64,000 bases of DNA, taken from Myrmaecium sp. VS I D KN 1. Taxonomy: Eukaryota > Ascomycota > Dothideomycetes > Valsariales > Valsariaceae. Below are positions 20,501 to 30,928 of this stretch, piece after piece. A model generated the notes under the pieces. It did no database searches. It saw only the letters and a program-made list of their open reading frames with translations, and was not told the origin of the DNA. The first letter of the stretch is position 1; the number at the start of each line of letters is the position of its first letter. The translations under genes were made by a program, and so were the position numbers. The DNA is taken from assembly GCA_019775845.1 (NCBI GenBank), contig JADQAV010000041.1, positions 1 through 64,000 of the forward strand, written 5' to 3'.

Positions 20501-22343
20501 GAAGTTCGCGGACGTGTCCTCTGAGAGTATTGGGATTGCGTAATACGTAAATTCGGGTCTAAGGAAGACGCTTCTGGCAAGCGGATAGCCTGAGGTATGC
20601 TGTCCTGTTGACTGGGATTCTCAGGCTGTGAGTCTGCGACCGCGATAGCATACTTCGGCGCCTGCAGGGAGGGTTGGGATGCGGGACCTGCACTTGCACC
20701 CGCTTTAACCCCATTCAATTCATCTGGACTTCCATTCCGAGCATGTTTGGCCTCTTTGCCGGAGCCATCTGGTCGTGAGGAAGTCATTGGGACTTGAACA
20801 TCTTTGGGTCTTCTGCTAGCGGGGTCCAGAGATTTCGTGGATTTGACGCTGCTCGAAGGCAACGTAGCCAGCTCATCCATCGAGTCTTCAGTAAACTCAC
20901 TATCTCCCTCCATATCATCGGAGATCTCCACGATCTGTCTACGCCTCTTGACCGATTGTGCCGGAGTAACATGAGCCGGCTCACTGGAAATGCCTGTCGA
21001 CTTTCGTCGCCCCCTCCGCTTCACTTCCCGGCGCGGCGCCGTTATCTTGCTAGCCGTTTTGTTGATCTTCGCCAGCAGTCTCTGATGAGCAAGCGCCCGC
21101 TCTGCCATGGTGGGCTCACCGTCATCATCCGAATCCATTTCCGATCGAAGTTCTCTCTGCCTCTTCGCCTCTGCTTGCATGCGCTGCTCCCGCTTCTCTT
21201 GCGACTCTTTCATCGTAACATAGGTATCCAGGGGCTCAGTTGCGGAACGCGGGTTATCGCTCCGCGTCAGCTTCGTTGGAGAGGTTGGAATGATGGGACT
21301 CGAATGTCGCACGAAGTTTGGAGAAGGTCGCTCGAAGACCGGGTCGGAGCGGACGACATCGAGTGGTGATGTTCCCGCTTGGGACCCGGCGAAGATTTGG
21401 GTCAGGGACAGACCATGTGCTTCCCCACGTGCTGGTGTAGGAAGAAAGTTGGAAAAAGCGCTTCCCGGAGTTCTTGTTTCAGAACTGATGACGTTATCAT
21501 GATAGAGATGCTTGTGCCCTGCGAACGCCGGTGTTTCTGGAGGCATCAGCTTGGTCGGCGATGTTGGCGCAGCCTGTGTCTCCGGGAAATCATCATCCTC
21601 TTCCTCATCTAGTATGGCCGAAGAAGTTGTGTCCACCTTATCAAACGCTTCTTCTGCCTCCCAGTCACCCAGTAGATCGATATGTCCCGTATTGCCTTCC
21701 TGTGCCGACCTCGCCGGCGACCCTCCTTCCGAAGGATGCATCGTCTCATCAAGACCATAATCGAGCGGCACCTCGATGCTTCCATCCGTCTCCTTGTATA
21801 TCTGCGAGTCCATCGGCTGGGTGTCGCCATCGACACCAAAGCCAGCGAACGAGTGATACATCCTCTTGTCAGAAGGCGTCTCGCCGATCGTTGCAGTCAA
21901 GGATGGTGCAGTGCGCCAGGGGCTCAGATGAGGGATCGCATGGTCGGCGTGAAGAACACGGCGGCTCCGGGCGTGATGGCTGGCAAAGACGGCCGAGGCG
22001 TTCACAGTCAAGTTGGAACGCGCAGCAGCTCGGGGAGGCTTTGAGGATGCCTGAGAGGCGGACAATCTTTGCGCCTTACTCGCGGGCGCTTGCAGCGACG
22101 CAGCGGGGCGGGCCTGAATCGTAACGTCAGTCACTTTGCTTTTTCCTTTGTCATCCGCTTCCGCGAGGAGGACTGATATGCAGGGGTATGCGAGGAAGCG
22201 GAGGCTGCGCCGACTACAGCGCACTGTGCGCCGCCACCGCGGGGGTGTCGAGCACTCACCTGGAGGAGCCCGGCGCGCAGCTCCGCTAGCTCTTCCGGGA
22301 GCAGACTGTCGCTCAACGTCGCATGGTCTGCTTCCAGAGACAT
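17554..22343 (-). CDS. rad9: DNA-damage checkpoint mediator Rad9/Crb2 (53BP1-like)
   Basis: Checkpoint mediator that binds modified histones at breaks and passes the Mec1/ATR signal to the effector kinase. Two exons, 22343-22260 and 22113-17554, are joined over a 146-nt intron (branch CTGAC, acceptor TTCAG) and give 1547 residues. The N-terminal 1000 residues are disordered and rich in SQ/TQ and SP/TP sites (TQPMDSQIY, FPETQAAPTSPTK, ITQSQYSQRT). A Tudor domain lies at about 1025-1095 (VLARFRGGNGSYYPATCI, then RFDDGTIDKIE). Two C-terminal BRCT repeats follow, about 1256-1390 (FCISLSG..ILSHGGKVL, then LSFRWVLDSLRA) and 1420-1547. It is longer than the yeast proteins (Rad9 about 1309, Crb2 about 778 residues). 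The product is likely nuclear. Confidence 0.9.
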
Positions 22344-22699
22344 GGTATGTTCATTTGCATCTGTGGGTGGTGTGAAGTTCTCCCAGGCACTCGACGGGGA
22401 CCTCGAAGGCGCGGCGCGGACAAAGAGGGTCGATCGCGTCGCGCGACCACGTGAAACCTATTAAGCAACCAGCATCTGATTGGTGCTCGCTATTCCGGCC
22501 CTCACTCAATGGTACGGGTGGCTTCCGCTTGCTTCACCACCTTAATTTATTCGATCTGTTACCAAAAGAACAGCACTGGATTCAAAGCAATCATCAATCA
22601 TTCATTAACTAGCTTGTGTCATCCATCATTGAGCGTTCATAATGCCGGATATCACATTGCGCTCTTGAAACCATCAGCCACGTTCCATAGGCGATGTCC
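22344..22699. other. rad9 upstream region and 3' flank of the Hsp31-like gene
   Basis: A CG-rich stretch about 50-100 bp upstream of the rad9 ATG contains GATCGCGTCGCGCGACC followed by CACGTG. These resemble cell-cycle or E-box-type sites but are not diagnostic. The right half is the 3' UTR of the next gene. No ORF of note. Confidence 0.4.
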
Positions 22700-23449
22700 T
22701 CACTTCTTCTCCAGCAACTCCAAGAACTTGTTGCCCAGCGCGTCGGCTGCCATCGGATTTCCTCCAGAAACGACCTCCCTATCCACCGTGATCTGTCCCA
22801 CCTTCTCACCAGGGCCCTCTACCATGTCAGCTCCGGCCTCCCTCAGCTGACTCTCCACCTTCTCGACCTCGCCTCTTAGCAGCGTCTCCATGACCTTCTC
22901 CTCCGCGTCACTCCAGCTCGTGATCTTGTACCCCTTATATGCGAATCCCTCAGGCGTCTGCTTCGTACTCAAGAACGCGTACGGGCCGTGGCAGATGGCC
23001 GCGGTAGGCTTGTGCTCGGCATGGAAGTGCTTCAGGATCCTGCCGAGGTCCTTGTTGTCACCCAGATCCATTAGGGGAGCATGACCTCCCGGGATAAAGA
23101 CACCGTCGAAGCTCTTCAGCTCGTCATCTGAGATGTCAGCGAAGCGTCGAGGAGCAGTGAGCCCGTTTTCTCTCTTCATCTTCTCGATCAGCTCGTTCTC
23201 CCGCTTGCGCTCGAGGAAGTTGCCGGCGAAGGCCAGGAGCGTCTCGCTGTTGGGGTCGGGCTTGGGCTCTTTGCCCTCGGGCGATGCGAATGTCACTTCG
23301 TAACCGGCATCCAGAAGCTTTTGCAGGGGCTTTGCCAGCTCCATCAGGAAGAAACCCGATGGCTGGGTGATGGTTTTGCCGTCGGTCCCGGTATTGTGTA
23401 GAGGAAACGCGTTGGCGTCGGAGAGGATGATGAGTACTTTCTTGACCAT
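22700..23449 (-). CDS. DJ-1/PfpI family, Hsp31-type glyoxalase/chaperone
   Basis: Single exon of 249 residues starting MVKKVLIILSDANAF. The nucleophile elbow AAICHGPYAFL carries the catalytic Cys (about residue 153), and VFIPGGHAPLMDLGDN supplies the conserved Glu/Asp-side pocket region. The long form with an inserted cap (ERKRENELIEKMKRENG) is typical of the Hsp31 group, whose members act as glutathione-independent methylglyoxalase (to D-lactate) and as stress chaperones. C-terminal GPGEKVGQITVDREVVSGGNP is also family-typical. Which of the activities dominates cannot be told from sequence. Probably cytosolic. Confidence 0.92.
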   Translation of the reverse strand: MVKKVLIILSDANAFPLHNTGTDGKTITQPSGFFLMELAKPLQKLLDAGYEVTFASPEGKEPKPDPNSETLLAFAGNFLERKRENELIEKMKRENGLTAPRRFADISDDELKSFDGVFIPGGHAPLMDLGDNKDLGRILKHFHAEHKPTAAICHGPYAFLSTKQTPEGFAYKGYKITSWSDAEEKVMETLLRGEVEKVESQLREAGADMVEGPGEKVGQITVDREVVSGGNPMAADALGNKFLELLEKK

Positions 23450-25007
23450 TGTTGCTGATTTTGGCTATTGGATCAGGTAAAGATTTTTTATGTTTTGGGG
23501 ATGTTTGTCCTTCCTCGATGTGCTGCGACTTTGCTCTCATATACATTTCCCGTATCTACTATTGCGCACCTATGACATCACCACTGGTTTATAGACCACG
23601 ATCATAGCCTCCACGACGTTGAGTTCAGCGAATGTGAGGAGCTATTCTGAGGGAATAACATACTCAAGAGCTGTTTTACATCGCTGTGGACAAGGTTATC
23701 GAGAGTTGAGCCTTCACGAGGATAGCGGGATTGCCGGCATCCCTCAGCGAACTGTGCTTGCCCCTTCATCCACCGTCAAGGCTGAGCCGGAAGAGAGTAT
23801 TTATAAGGCGCGGGTAAGAGCAGACAAGTTAATTTTTCGTGTTTTTGCATTCTGATTCTTTGTTTACGAAGCTAAATTAATCTTATAAATATAGTTGATC
23901 ACGCTGAAGTGTTTATTTACTGCCTCTCACGCGGCCAGTCGACCAAAGACAGCTCTATGCAAGGCTAGGGCAACAGTACGAGAAGTCGCCGTTCCTCTCT
24001 TTCTTCGCTTCAAACATCGTGTGCCAATCTTGCTGTCTATATTATTCTCTTTTCCAGACTCACAGCAACTGCTGTATTCTCCGAATACATACTTCTGGAG
24101 GTCCATACCAAAGACTCGATCGGGTAGTCCGTGTTGTCTAGTATGATATCCAGTTTTTGGATGCTCCTACTTGGCCATCTTACACTTCGAATGTTTATTC
24201 ATAGAGAGAAGAGGAGGACCTATCGTGTTTGTGTGATAATTGCCATACTTGACACGGGAGGTCAACTGTCAAATGGCGGGAGCATAGAACCGTACTGGCA
24301 GGATTCCATGGTGGCGTAGCTTGGATGAGAAGGTTGAGATGATGTTGACAATGCTGCCACTTGGAAGCAAACAGCAAGGTACAATACCTACCACCGTGGA
24401 TGGGTTGCTAGATGTCTGGGATAACTCCAAGCCACATACGCCGATGTGCGTTGCGTGCAGCCGGATGGAAATAGCTGTTGCAATGGAAACCTGCGAGCGT
24501 GGAGCCTGGAAAGCTGGCGTTGTGGCTGAGTCAGCGGGTATTATGATCTCATCTGGTCCATGCTGGAGAGCCCCTCATCTCTCTCATCCTCGGTGAGGAG
24601 CTCTACGGTTGGAGAGTTTCGTGCACTGGTTTCCATGGCCGTCTATCTCTTCGATCCCTATCTCCATAAATCATTTCGACTCGCAAGTAGATCACTGGGA
24701 CCGTTCGTTCATCGACAAGCCCGCTTCCGGGGATTGCAGTAGTACCTAGCTTGGGACGCTGTAAACAAGCATTACCAAGGCGAGGCCGAGCCGGCTAGGG
24801 CTGGTGGCCCTGCTCTTGACACCCCTCACCACCGTTGGAGCCTCCACGGCTTCGAATTGTTGAGCGTGTTGTTGAATCCGGCAGCTCTCGTACGACTTGC
24901 GTTTCTTACAGCTGAACGCTTTACTGTGAAAGTTATTTTATGCATCACGGCTAATTATCCGCTGCATCCGCTGCCGCAGCAGGTCTGGCCAGGTTGCGTC
25001 GCAGCTG

Positions 25008-25450
25008 AGGGGCAATTGAGGGGAGCTGAGCTGCACGAGCCTTGATCTAGGGGTCTTGATGCTCTGACAGTAGCGTGGTGGTTCGCACTGTGCTTTTGCT
25101 CCTCACCAGCATCTTCCAGGGGTAATGAAAAGGCAGTTGTTGTTTACTCTGGGCCATCTGCCAGTCAAACCCCCTGCCCGCCACGCCATCCGCATGATTC
25201 TCGTGACGGTAAACAGGTTAGGTTCGTGGGGATGATGTAGCTGGATCCCCGCCTCTTCCAACCCGGCACCACAATTCGGCCCGCCATAGCCTCAACTGGC
25301 GTTGGCCCTTTGGCCCTATTCCTGCTACCGCTGCCCCACCTGCATACGTGGAGTGGGCAGGGTCACAACTCGGAAGGATGACGGCAGTTTAGGGGAGGTG
25401 GCCGTCCCCGTGGCTATTTCAACAGGTATAAATGCTTCCCTCAGGCCCCT
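25008..25450 (+). promoter_or_regulatory. STRE (AGGGG) cluster upstream of cipC
   Basis: AGGGG occurs at 25008-25012, 25019-25023, 25049-25053, 25118-25122 and 25391-25395, and the reverse form CCCCT at 25446-25450. In ascomycetes this is the stress-response element bound by Msn2/MsnA-type zinc-finger factors. About one match would be expected by chance in this length. Binding is inferred. Confidence 0.5.
25427..25432 (+). promoter_or_regulatory. TATA box of cipC
   Basis: TATAAA 124-129 bp upstream of the ATG, followed by a CA/CT-rich leader. This fits an inducible fungal promoter. Confidence 0.6.
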
Positions 25451-25555
25451 TGGTCAGTCTCTCCTCATCCAAATCACAAAGCACTCTCTCATCTTCACAA
25501 CACAAGAACCTTCTCATACCTTTTCACTTCCCAAAACACCACCTATCCATACAAA

Positions 25556-26058
25556 ATGCCTTTCGGTTGGGGTAAGCATCCTCCCCTGCTCACGGGCTCA
25601 AGATCAAATGAACTGACGGTGTTCCCTAGGTGAATCTGAGGACGCCTACAAGCAGGTGTACGAGAAGAACGAGTCCAGCCTCAGCCATGAGGTGATTGCC
25701 GGCGGTGCTGCCTTCGCTGGCTTCAAGGCTTTCGAGGACCACCAGCGCAAGGAGGGTATGTGTTGCTCGTAGCAAGCTGGACCACCTGGAAACATCAGCT
25801 CACAATTTCTTCACAGGCAAGCCCGTCTCCCACGCCTTGGCTAAGGAGCTTCTTGCCGGTTTCGCCGCTGCCGAGGTCGACAAGCTTGCTGAGACCAAGG
25901 GCGAGGACTTCATCGACCGCGAGAAGGCCAAGCACGAGGCCAAGCGTCACGCTGAGCACATGTACGACGAGCACTACGGCCGCCAGGGCGAGGAGTTCAA
26001 CCCCGGCGAGATGCCTCCCCCGGAGCACATGCGCCGCCAGTTCGGTGACAGGTGGTAA
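25556..26058 (+). CDS. cipC: CipC-like antibiotic/stress response protein
   Basis: Three exons, 25556-25571, 25630-25755 and 25817-26058, give 127 residues. Exon 1 encodes only MPFGW plus one base; joining gives MPFGWGESEDAYKQVYE, the family's N-terminal signature. The body continues SHEVIAGGAAFAGFKAFEDH, then QRKEGKPVSHALAKE and VDKLAETKGEDF, ending in a charged helix and HMYDEHYG. CipC was named in Aspergillus nidulans as a protein induced by concanamycin A; related small proteins are abundant under stress and during infection, but the biochemical function is unknown. No signal peptide or membrane span is seen. The upstream TATA box and STRE cluster agree with stress induction. Confidence 0.95.
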
Positions 26059-26796
26059 ATGCATAACAGTATGAGTTGGAATTCTAGCGAGGCGACGACG
26101 TTTGTCGCTCTTGCAGGCTCGCTGGCAGGGCTAAGGAATAAGTTGTAACGACATAAATGAAATGAAACATAGTTACCCAAGCTGATATGACGCTGTGTGC
26201 GATCGATTTTGCTGTCCGTGACTACACTTGTTGCCCGGCACCATACCTATTGATTTATCCTTCCAGATGGCTATCACGTCGACGTGCTGTCACTCGGATG
26301 TCAGAATGACTACTCCCGCGTTCCATCCGCACATGGTGAAAGATTTGGTAGCCAGTCTAGCCTCGAAGGTCCGATGTCGACCAAGGGATGATGTCTCGTT
26401 TATGGTTACACAGCTGTTGCATAACCGCGGCATAGGGATTCAAGTCAGGCACCAAGGCCCTTCGATACCCTGATCATCAGGCAAAAGGTTGACGTCCAAT
26501 CAGGACAGCGCCCTCGCCACGTTTCAAGTGGCGGTGACGTTTCTGCGCTGCTGACTCGCTATTGGATTCACACTGGTTGGCCCCCATCCTTGGCACCCAA
26601 CGGAAACCCCGTAGGACCGCCCAGAACAACTCTATTTACCGTTTCGAGATTTTGACTGTACGACCTGTAGAAAGGCCCTGTCGGAAGAGAAAATCCCAGA
26701 CAATCGTTCTTCAGATCTCTATGTACATGTTTCGCTCCATCCGCCGTTGCGACGGTGTTTCAGTCCCCTGAGCGGCGACGTAATTAGCGGCCGGCG
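26059..26796. other. Intergenic, cipC to syg1
   Basis: cipC 3' UTR followed by the syg1 promoter. Small frames (26228-26473, 26562-26771) have arbitrary products. CG-rich from 26740. Nothing else is seen. Confidence 0.5.
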
Positions 26797-29700
26797 ATGA
26801 AGTTCGCAAAGTACGGCCGCCGCCTCTATAATCCCGCCGATTAGCTGCGACTAACTGACGGACCTGTCAGGGAACTCGAGCGTGAATGCGTTCCGGAATG
26901 GCGCGCAAAGTATCTGGACTACAAGGTATGCTACCTCGTACCATTCTCTTTTGACCAGCCTGGGTCTCACAAACCACCAGCAAGGGAAGAAGAAGCTTAA
27001 AGCACTCGATCGCGCGCTCCGAGCCGTCCGCCAGACTCCACACTCCCGACATCGAGTCCCCGATGCCTTCACCCCCTCTCCGTACGAAACCGCTCCGAAA
27101 TATGCCTTCCTGAATCGAGTACATGCAGGACGTGATGACCTGGGTGGAAGTGGACATACCTTGCGAAATGTAATCTCTCGGCGTAGCAGCAGAGGCAGTT
27201 TGAAGCAGGAAGATGACGGTGACAAGTCTCCTGTGCGCCCAACCATACCCGGGTCTGTTGATCCCGAACGACAACCATTAACCGCCGACCAGGACAGGGA
27301 GGCCCCTTTGAGACGATATGGCAGCATCATCGGCAGTCCCTGTACGCAGACTCATACGCAGAAGTCTACCGCCGAAAGTAGATGTCGAAGGCCACCGACT
27401 CTGGAGCTACCGGAACCTGCGCTCGATCCCGACCATACGAAAGTCTCTCCCTCCACTATGCCAGAGAGCCCTTTTCTACGTAAGACGAGGGTACCGCCGA
27501 TGTCCTTGCCTGACAGAGCGCCCGACACAGACAAAGCTAGCCATCGTAGAGCTTCTCTGGCACATTTAAGTCTTCCGGCAAAATATAAAAGCATATTCCA
27601 ACCGAAACGAATAAATTCAATGCCGCCCGGGGATGGCCCGCGGCCATCAATGAGGAGGGTCGTATCTTTGGCTGACCGACATCAGCCAGATGCGGCAGGT
27701 GACGACGTGCCTTTGGACGCCTATCGAGAAGTTGACTTCCGTCAAGCCGAATTCTTCAATTTCCTGGACAAGGAACTGGATAAAGTCGAGACCTTCTACA
27801 AAGAGAAGGAAGATGAGGCCACTGCTCGTTTGGAGGTCCTCAGGGAGCAGCTCCATATCATGCGAGACCGCCGATTGGAAGAGATAATTGAAAAGCAGAC
27901 TAATAAGATGAAGTCGAACCGTGGAAGTACAGATCAGCTTGACGGCTTGAATGGCAAAGTGAACGGAGAGAATGGGAATGGCAAGCAATGGTTGAAACCA
28001 ATTGACAACGTTATTGAGAATGCCCTCAAAGCCGCAAAGAACGGGCGTTTCGGAAAAGGCACGAAAGGAATGGAGGAGCTCGCAACTCCCCATGCTCTTC
28101 GACCTCAGCCGTTGGAGAACCGCCGTGACTACACAAGGCGTCCGGAGCTCCCGGAAGTGCCATATAGGACTGCCAAGCGGAAGCTCAAGGTCGCCTTGCA
28201 GGAGTATTATCGTGGTCTGGAACTACTCAAATCATATGCTTTGCTCAATCGCACCGCGTTTCGCAAGATCAACAAAAAGTACGACAAGACTGTCAACGCG
28301 AAACCCTCTGGGCGCTACATGTCAGAAAAAGTGAACCATGCATGGTTCGTGCAGAGCGATGTCGTTGATGGGCATATTCGAGCCGTTGAAGACCTCTACG
28401 CTAGATATTTCGAGCAAGGCAACCACAAGGTCGCGGTAGGAAAGCTGCGTGTTAAGATGGCCAGAGCAGGAGACTACACAGACTCAACCTTTCGGAATGG
28501 ATTGATGCTTGCTGCTGGGTCGGTCTTCGGCATCGAAGGACTTGTTTATGGTGCAGAGCTATTGTTTACCGATGACCCTGTACTACGAGTTCGCACGAGC
28601 TATCTATTACAGGTCAGTTTGTCTCGACGAATGTTTGATCCTGTCCTGGGTACTGACATATACCAAGATATACGGCGGCTATTTCATGATGACGTTGCTC
28701 ATGCTACTTTTTTGCCTTGTCTGTAGGTTCTGGACCGTCTCCAAAATCAACTATGCTTTCGTTTTCGAGTTTGATACTCGATCGCATCTTGATTGGAGAC
28801 AGCTTGCTGAGGTAAAATGATCATATCATTCAGCTATACGCTCCGCTGACCATTGCAGATACCCTGTTTCCTCGCTTTCCTGTTAGGATTGTTCATGTGG
28901 CTAAACTTTCATCGTTTCGGAGGCGAGGATATGTACATATACTGGCCTGTTATCCTCATTGTTCTATCCCTGGTTGCGATTTTCTTTCCCGCGCGGGTGC
29001 TCTATCATCGCTCTCGTAAATGGTTCCTATACTCCAACGTAAGTGACATCATCTTAACTACCGCATGCCCAAACTGAACATGGCCAGTGGCGACTTCTCC
29101 TCGCCGGACTATATCCGGTTGAGTTCCGCGATTTCTTTCTTGGGGACATGTTTTGCTCTTTGACATACAGCATGGGGGTAAGTGGTCTTCTCCACGGAGA
29201 AGCAAAGAGGAATACTAAATTCAACAGAATCTGGAATTATTTTTCTGTCTCTATGCCATAGGATGGTCTGAACCTACCCAGTGTAACTCTTCACACTCAC
29301 GTTTACTCGGCTTCTTCTCCGCCCTTCCCGGTGTCTGGCGTGCTCTACAATGTTTACGGCGTTATTACGACACGCGGAACATATTCCCTCACCTTGTCAA
29401 CTGCGGCAAATATACTGCCACTATTCTCTACTACATGTCTCTGTCCCTGTATCGCCTGGACAAGACATCTCAGCTCCGCGCCGTCTTCATATTATTCGCC
29501 ACAATCAACGCCGTATACTGCTCTATCTGGGATGTGATCATGGATTGGTCATTGGGAGATCCTTATGCGCCTGCACCCTTTCTCCGCCGTACGCTTGGCT
29601 ATAAGCGGGTCTGGATATATTACGCTGCTATGGTGCTCGATCCAATTCTTCGCTTCAACTGGATATTCTACGCGATCTATGCCGACGACTTACAACATTC

Positions 29701-30412
29701 GGCCGTTCTCTCTTTTTTCATCGCTCTGTCTGAGGTCTTCCGCAGAGCTATGTGGACCGTCTTCCGGGTGGAAAATGAACATTGCACTAATGTAGGCCGG
29801 TTCCGTGCTTCGAGGGATGTGCCGCTACCATATGAAGTCGCCACTCCCGTGCGGACCGGCACCCCTCAACCTTCCGACGAGGAAGCCCCTCCACTCCCAG
29901 AAACGGTTGAACAAGAACAGGCCACGGCCACGGCCACGGGCGCGGCCACCTCCGCTCTCAGGCCTTCCCGTACTCAAGACACCACTCTGTCTAGCGCGTC
30001 CGCCGGCCCCGGTGGCGTGTTCCGCCGCCGCGCGACGAGCATCCTTCCCAAAGGGGGAGAGACGCCCAGTCCGCTGGTCCGAGGGTTCTCCCGCGTGGGC
30101 AATATCCTGCATGCCGCGCACGCCCAAGACTTCGAACGCCGGCGGCCACGTGCGGAGCCGGACGGGCGGGACGGTGCCAACGACAACGACAGTGAAGACG
30201 AAGAGCTTGAATTTGGCGACGGGGAAACGCCGCAGAGGTTCGAAGATGAGGTGGAAAGGGAGGAAGTGGAGGAGGGCAGGTTGTATCGACATGAGGCGGC
30301 CGAGGAGGTCCATCCTGCTACCGTGGAGGAAGAGGCGGAAGCGTCGGGAAGTGGGAGCCGGGATGGCGATGGGGAAGAGGGGAGTGGACGGGATGACGCG
30401 GCGAGCAAGTAA
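26797..30412 (+). CDS. syg1: SPX-EXS protein Syg1/Xpr1-type phosphate exporter
   Basis: Seven exons: 26797-26810, 26871-26925, 26981-28612, 28668-28811, 28859-29038, 29088-29177 and 29228-30412. All six introns are 47-60 nt and phase-consistent, giving 1099 residues. The first junctions build MKFAKELERECVPEWRAKYL, the family N-terminus. SPX helices lie at about 1-35, 310-360 and 470-500; the last holds the Lys cluster KINKKYDK, part of the inositol-pyrophosphate pocket. The EXS domain follows with several membrane spans (YLLQIYGGYFMMTL, WFLYSNWRLLLAG, CLYAIGWSEPTQCNSS, AAMVLDPILRFNWIFYA, MWTVFRVENEHCTN). Xpr1 exports phosphate; yeast Syg1 was linked to G-protein signalling. Odd features are a roughly 270-residue Ser/Pro/Arg-rich insert inside SPX and a 200-residue acidic tail. 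Confidence 0.95.
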
Positions 30413-30928
30413 TGAGGGTGTTCTTTCTCTTTTTCTTTCTCTTTTCGAGGGCAGTGTGGGTTCCATGTCTACGGTTGCGCATATAGATTCTATACCCATC
30501 GGTTAGGTTTCCGGTAATGAAGCATAAGGCTGTTCGGATCTCTCTCTTTCTCTTTTTTCTCCCTCTGTGTCCGCGTTGAGTATCATGTCCTTCAAAGTGA
30601 GAACGCCGAAGCACGTTTTTCTCAGCAAGATATAGCGGTGTGGGCCTCGATGAAGCGGCAAAGTCTTTAGGTCCGCTGCATAAATTGTGAGTCGACACTA
30701 GATCTGAAGGGATCGGCTTGAACCGTATATAGCTTATATGTAACAGACGCCTGGACGCAAAGGAGTCGCGGCGATAAATGGAAGAATAAAGAGAGAAATG
30801 AGACCTTGCACATCAAGACGCCATATGAATGCCCGAGACGAGGGAAACAAAACGAAAAAAACAAAAAGAATTGCGCCGACGCCTCTTCCAATGATGCTGC
30901 GAAAAAGGAAGGACAGAGTAGAAGAAGC
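30413..30928. other. Intergenic, convergent 3' ends
   Basis: Between the stops of syg1 and the minus-strand adaptor-motif gene. CT-rich from 30420 to 30560. No gene is seen. Confidence 0.5.

Larger units (their letters stand above)
23450..25555. other. Gene-poor interval of 2.1 kb upstream of cipC
   Basis: Holds the promoter of the Hsp31-like gene on the left and of cipC on the right. Frames of 60-90 codons occur on the plus strand (23619-24742) but none has a recognisable product. A plausible TATA-type box (ATTTATAAG) lies near 23799. The right third is rich in AGGGG/CCCCT. Confidence 0.5.

Noticed and set aside
24321-24742. Plus-strand frames of 91 and 60 codons in the cipC upstream region
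   Set aside because: No family resemblance, no splice logic linking them, and they lie in promoter-like sequence.
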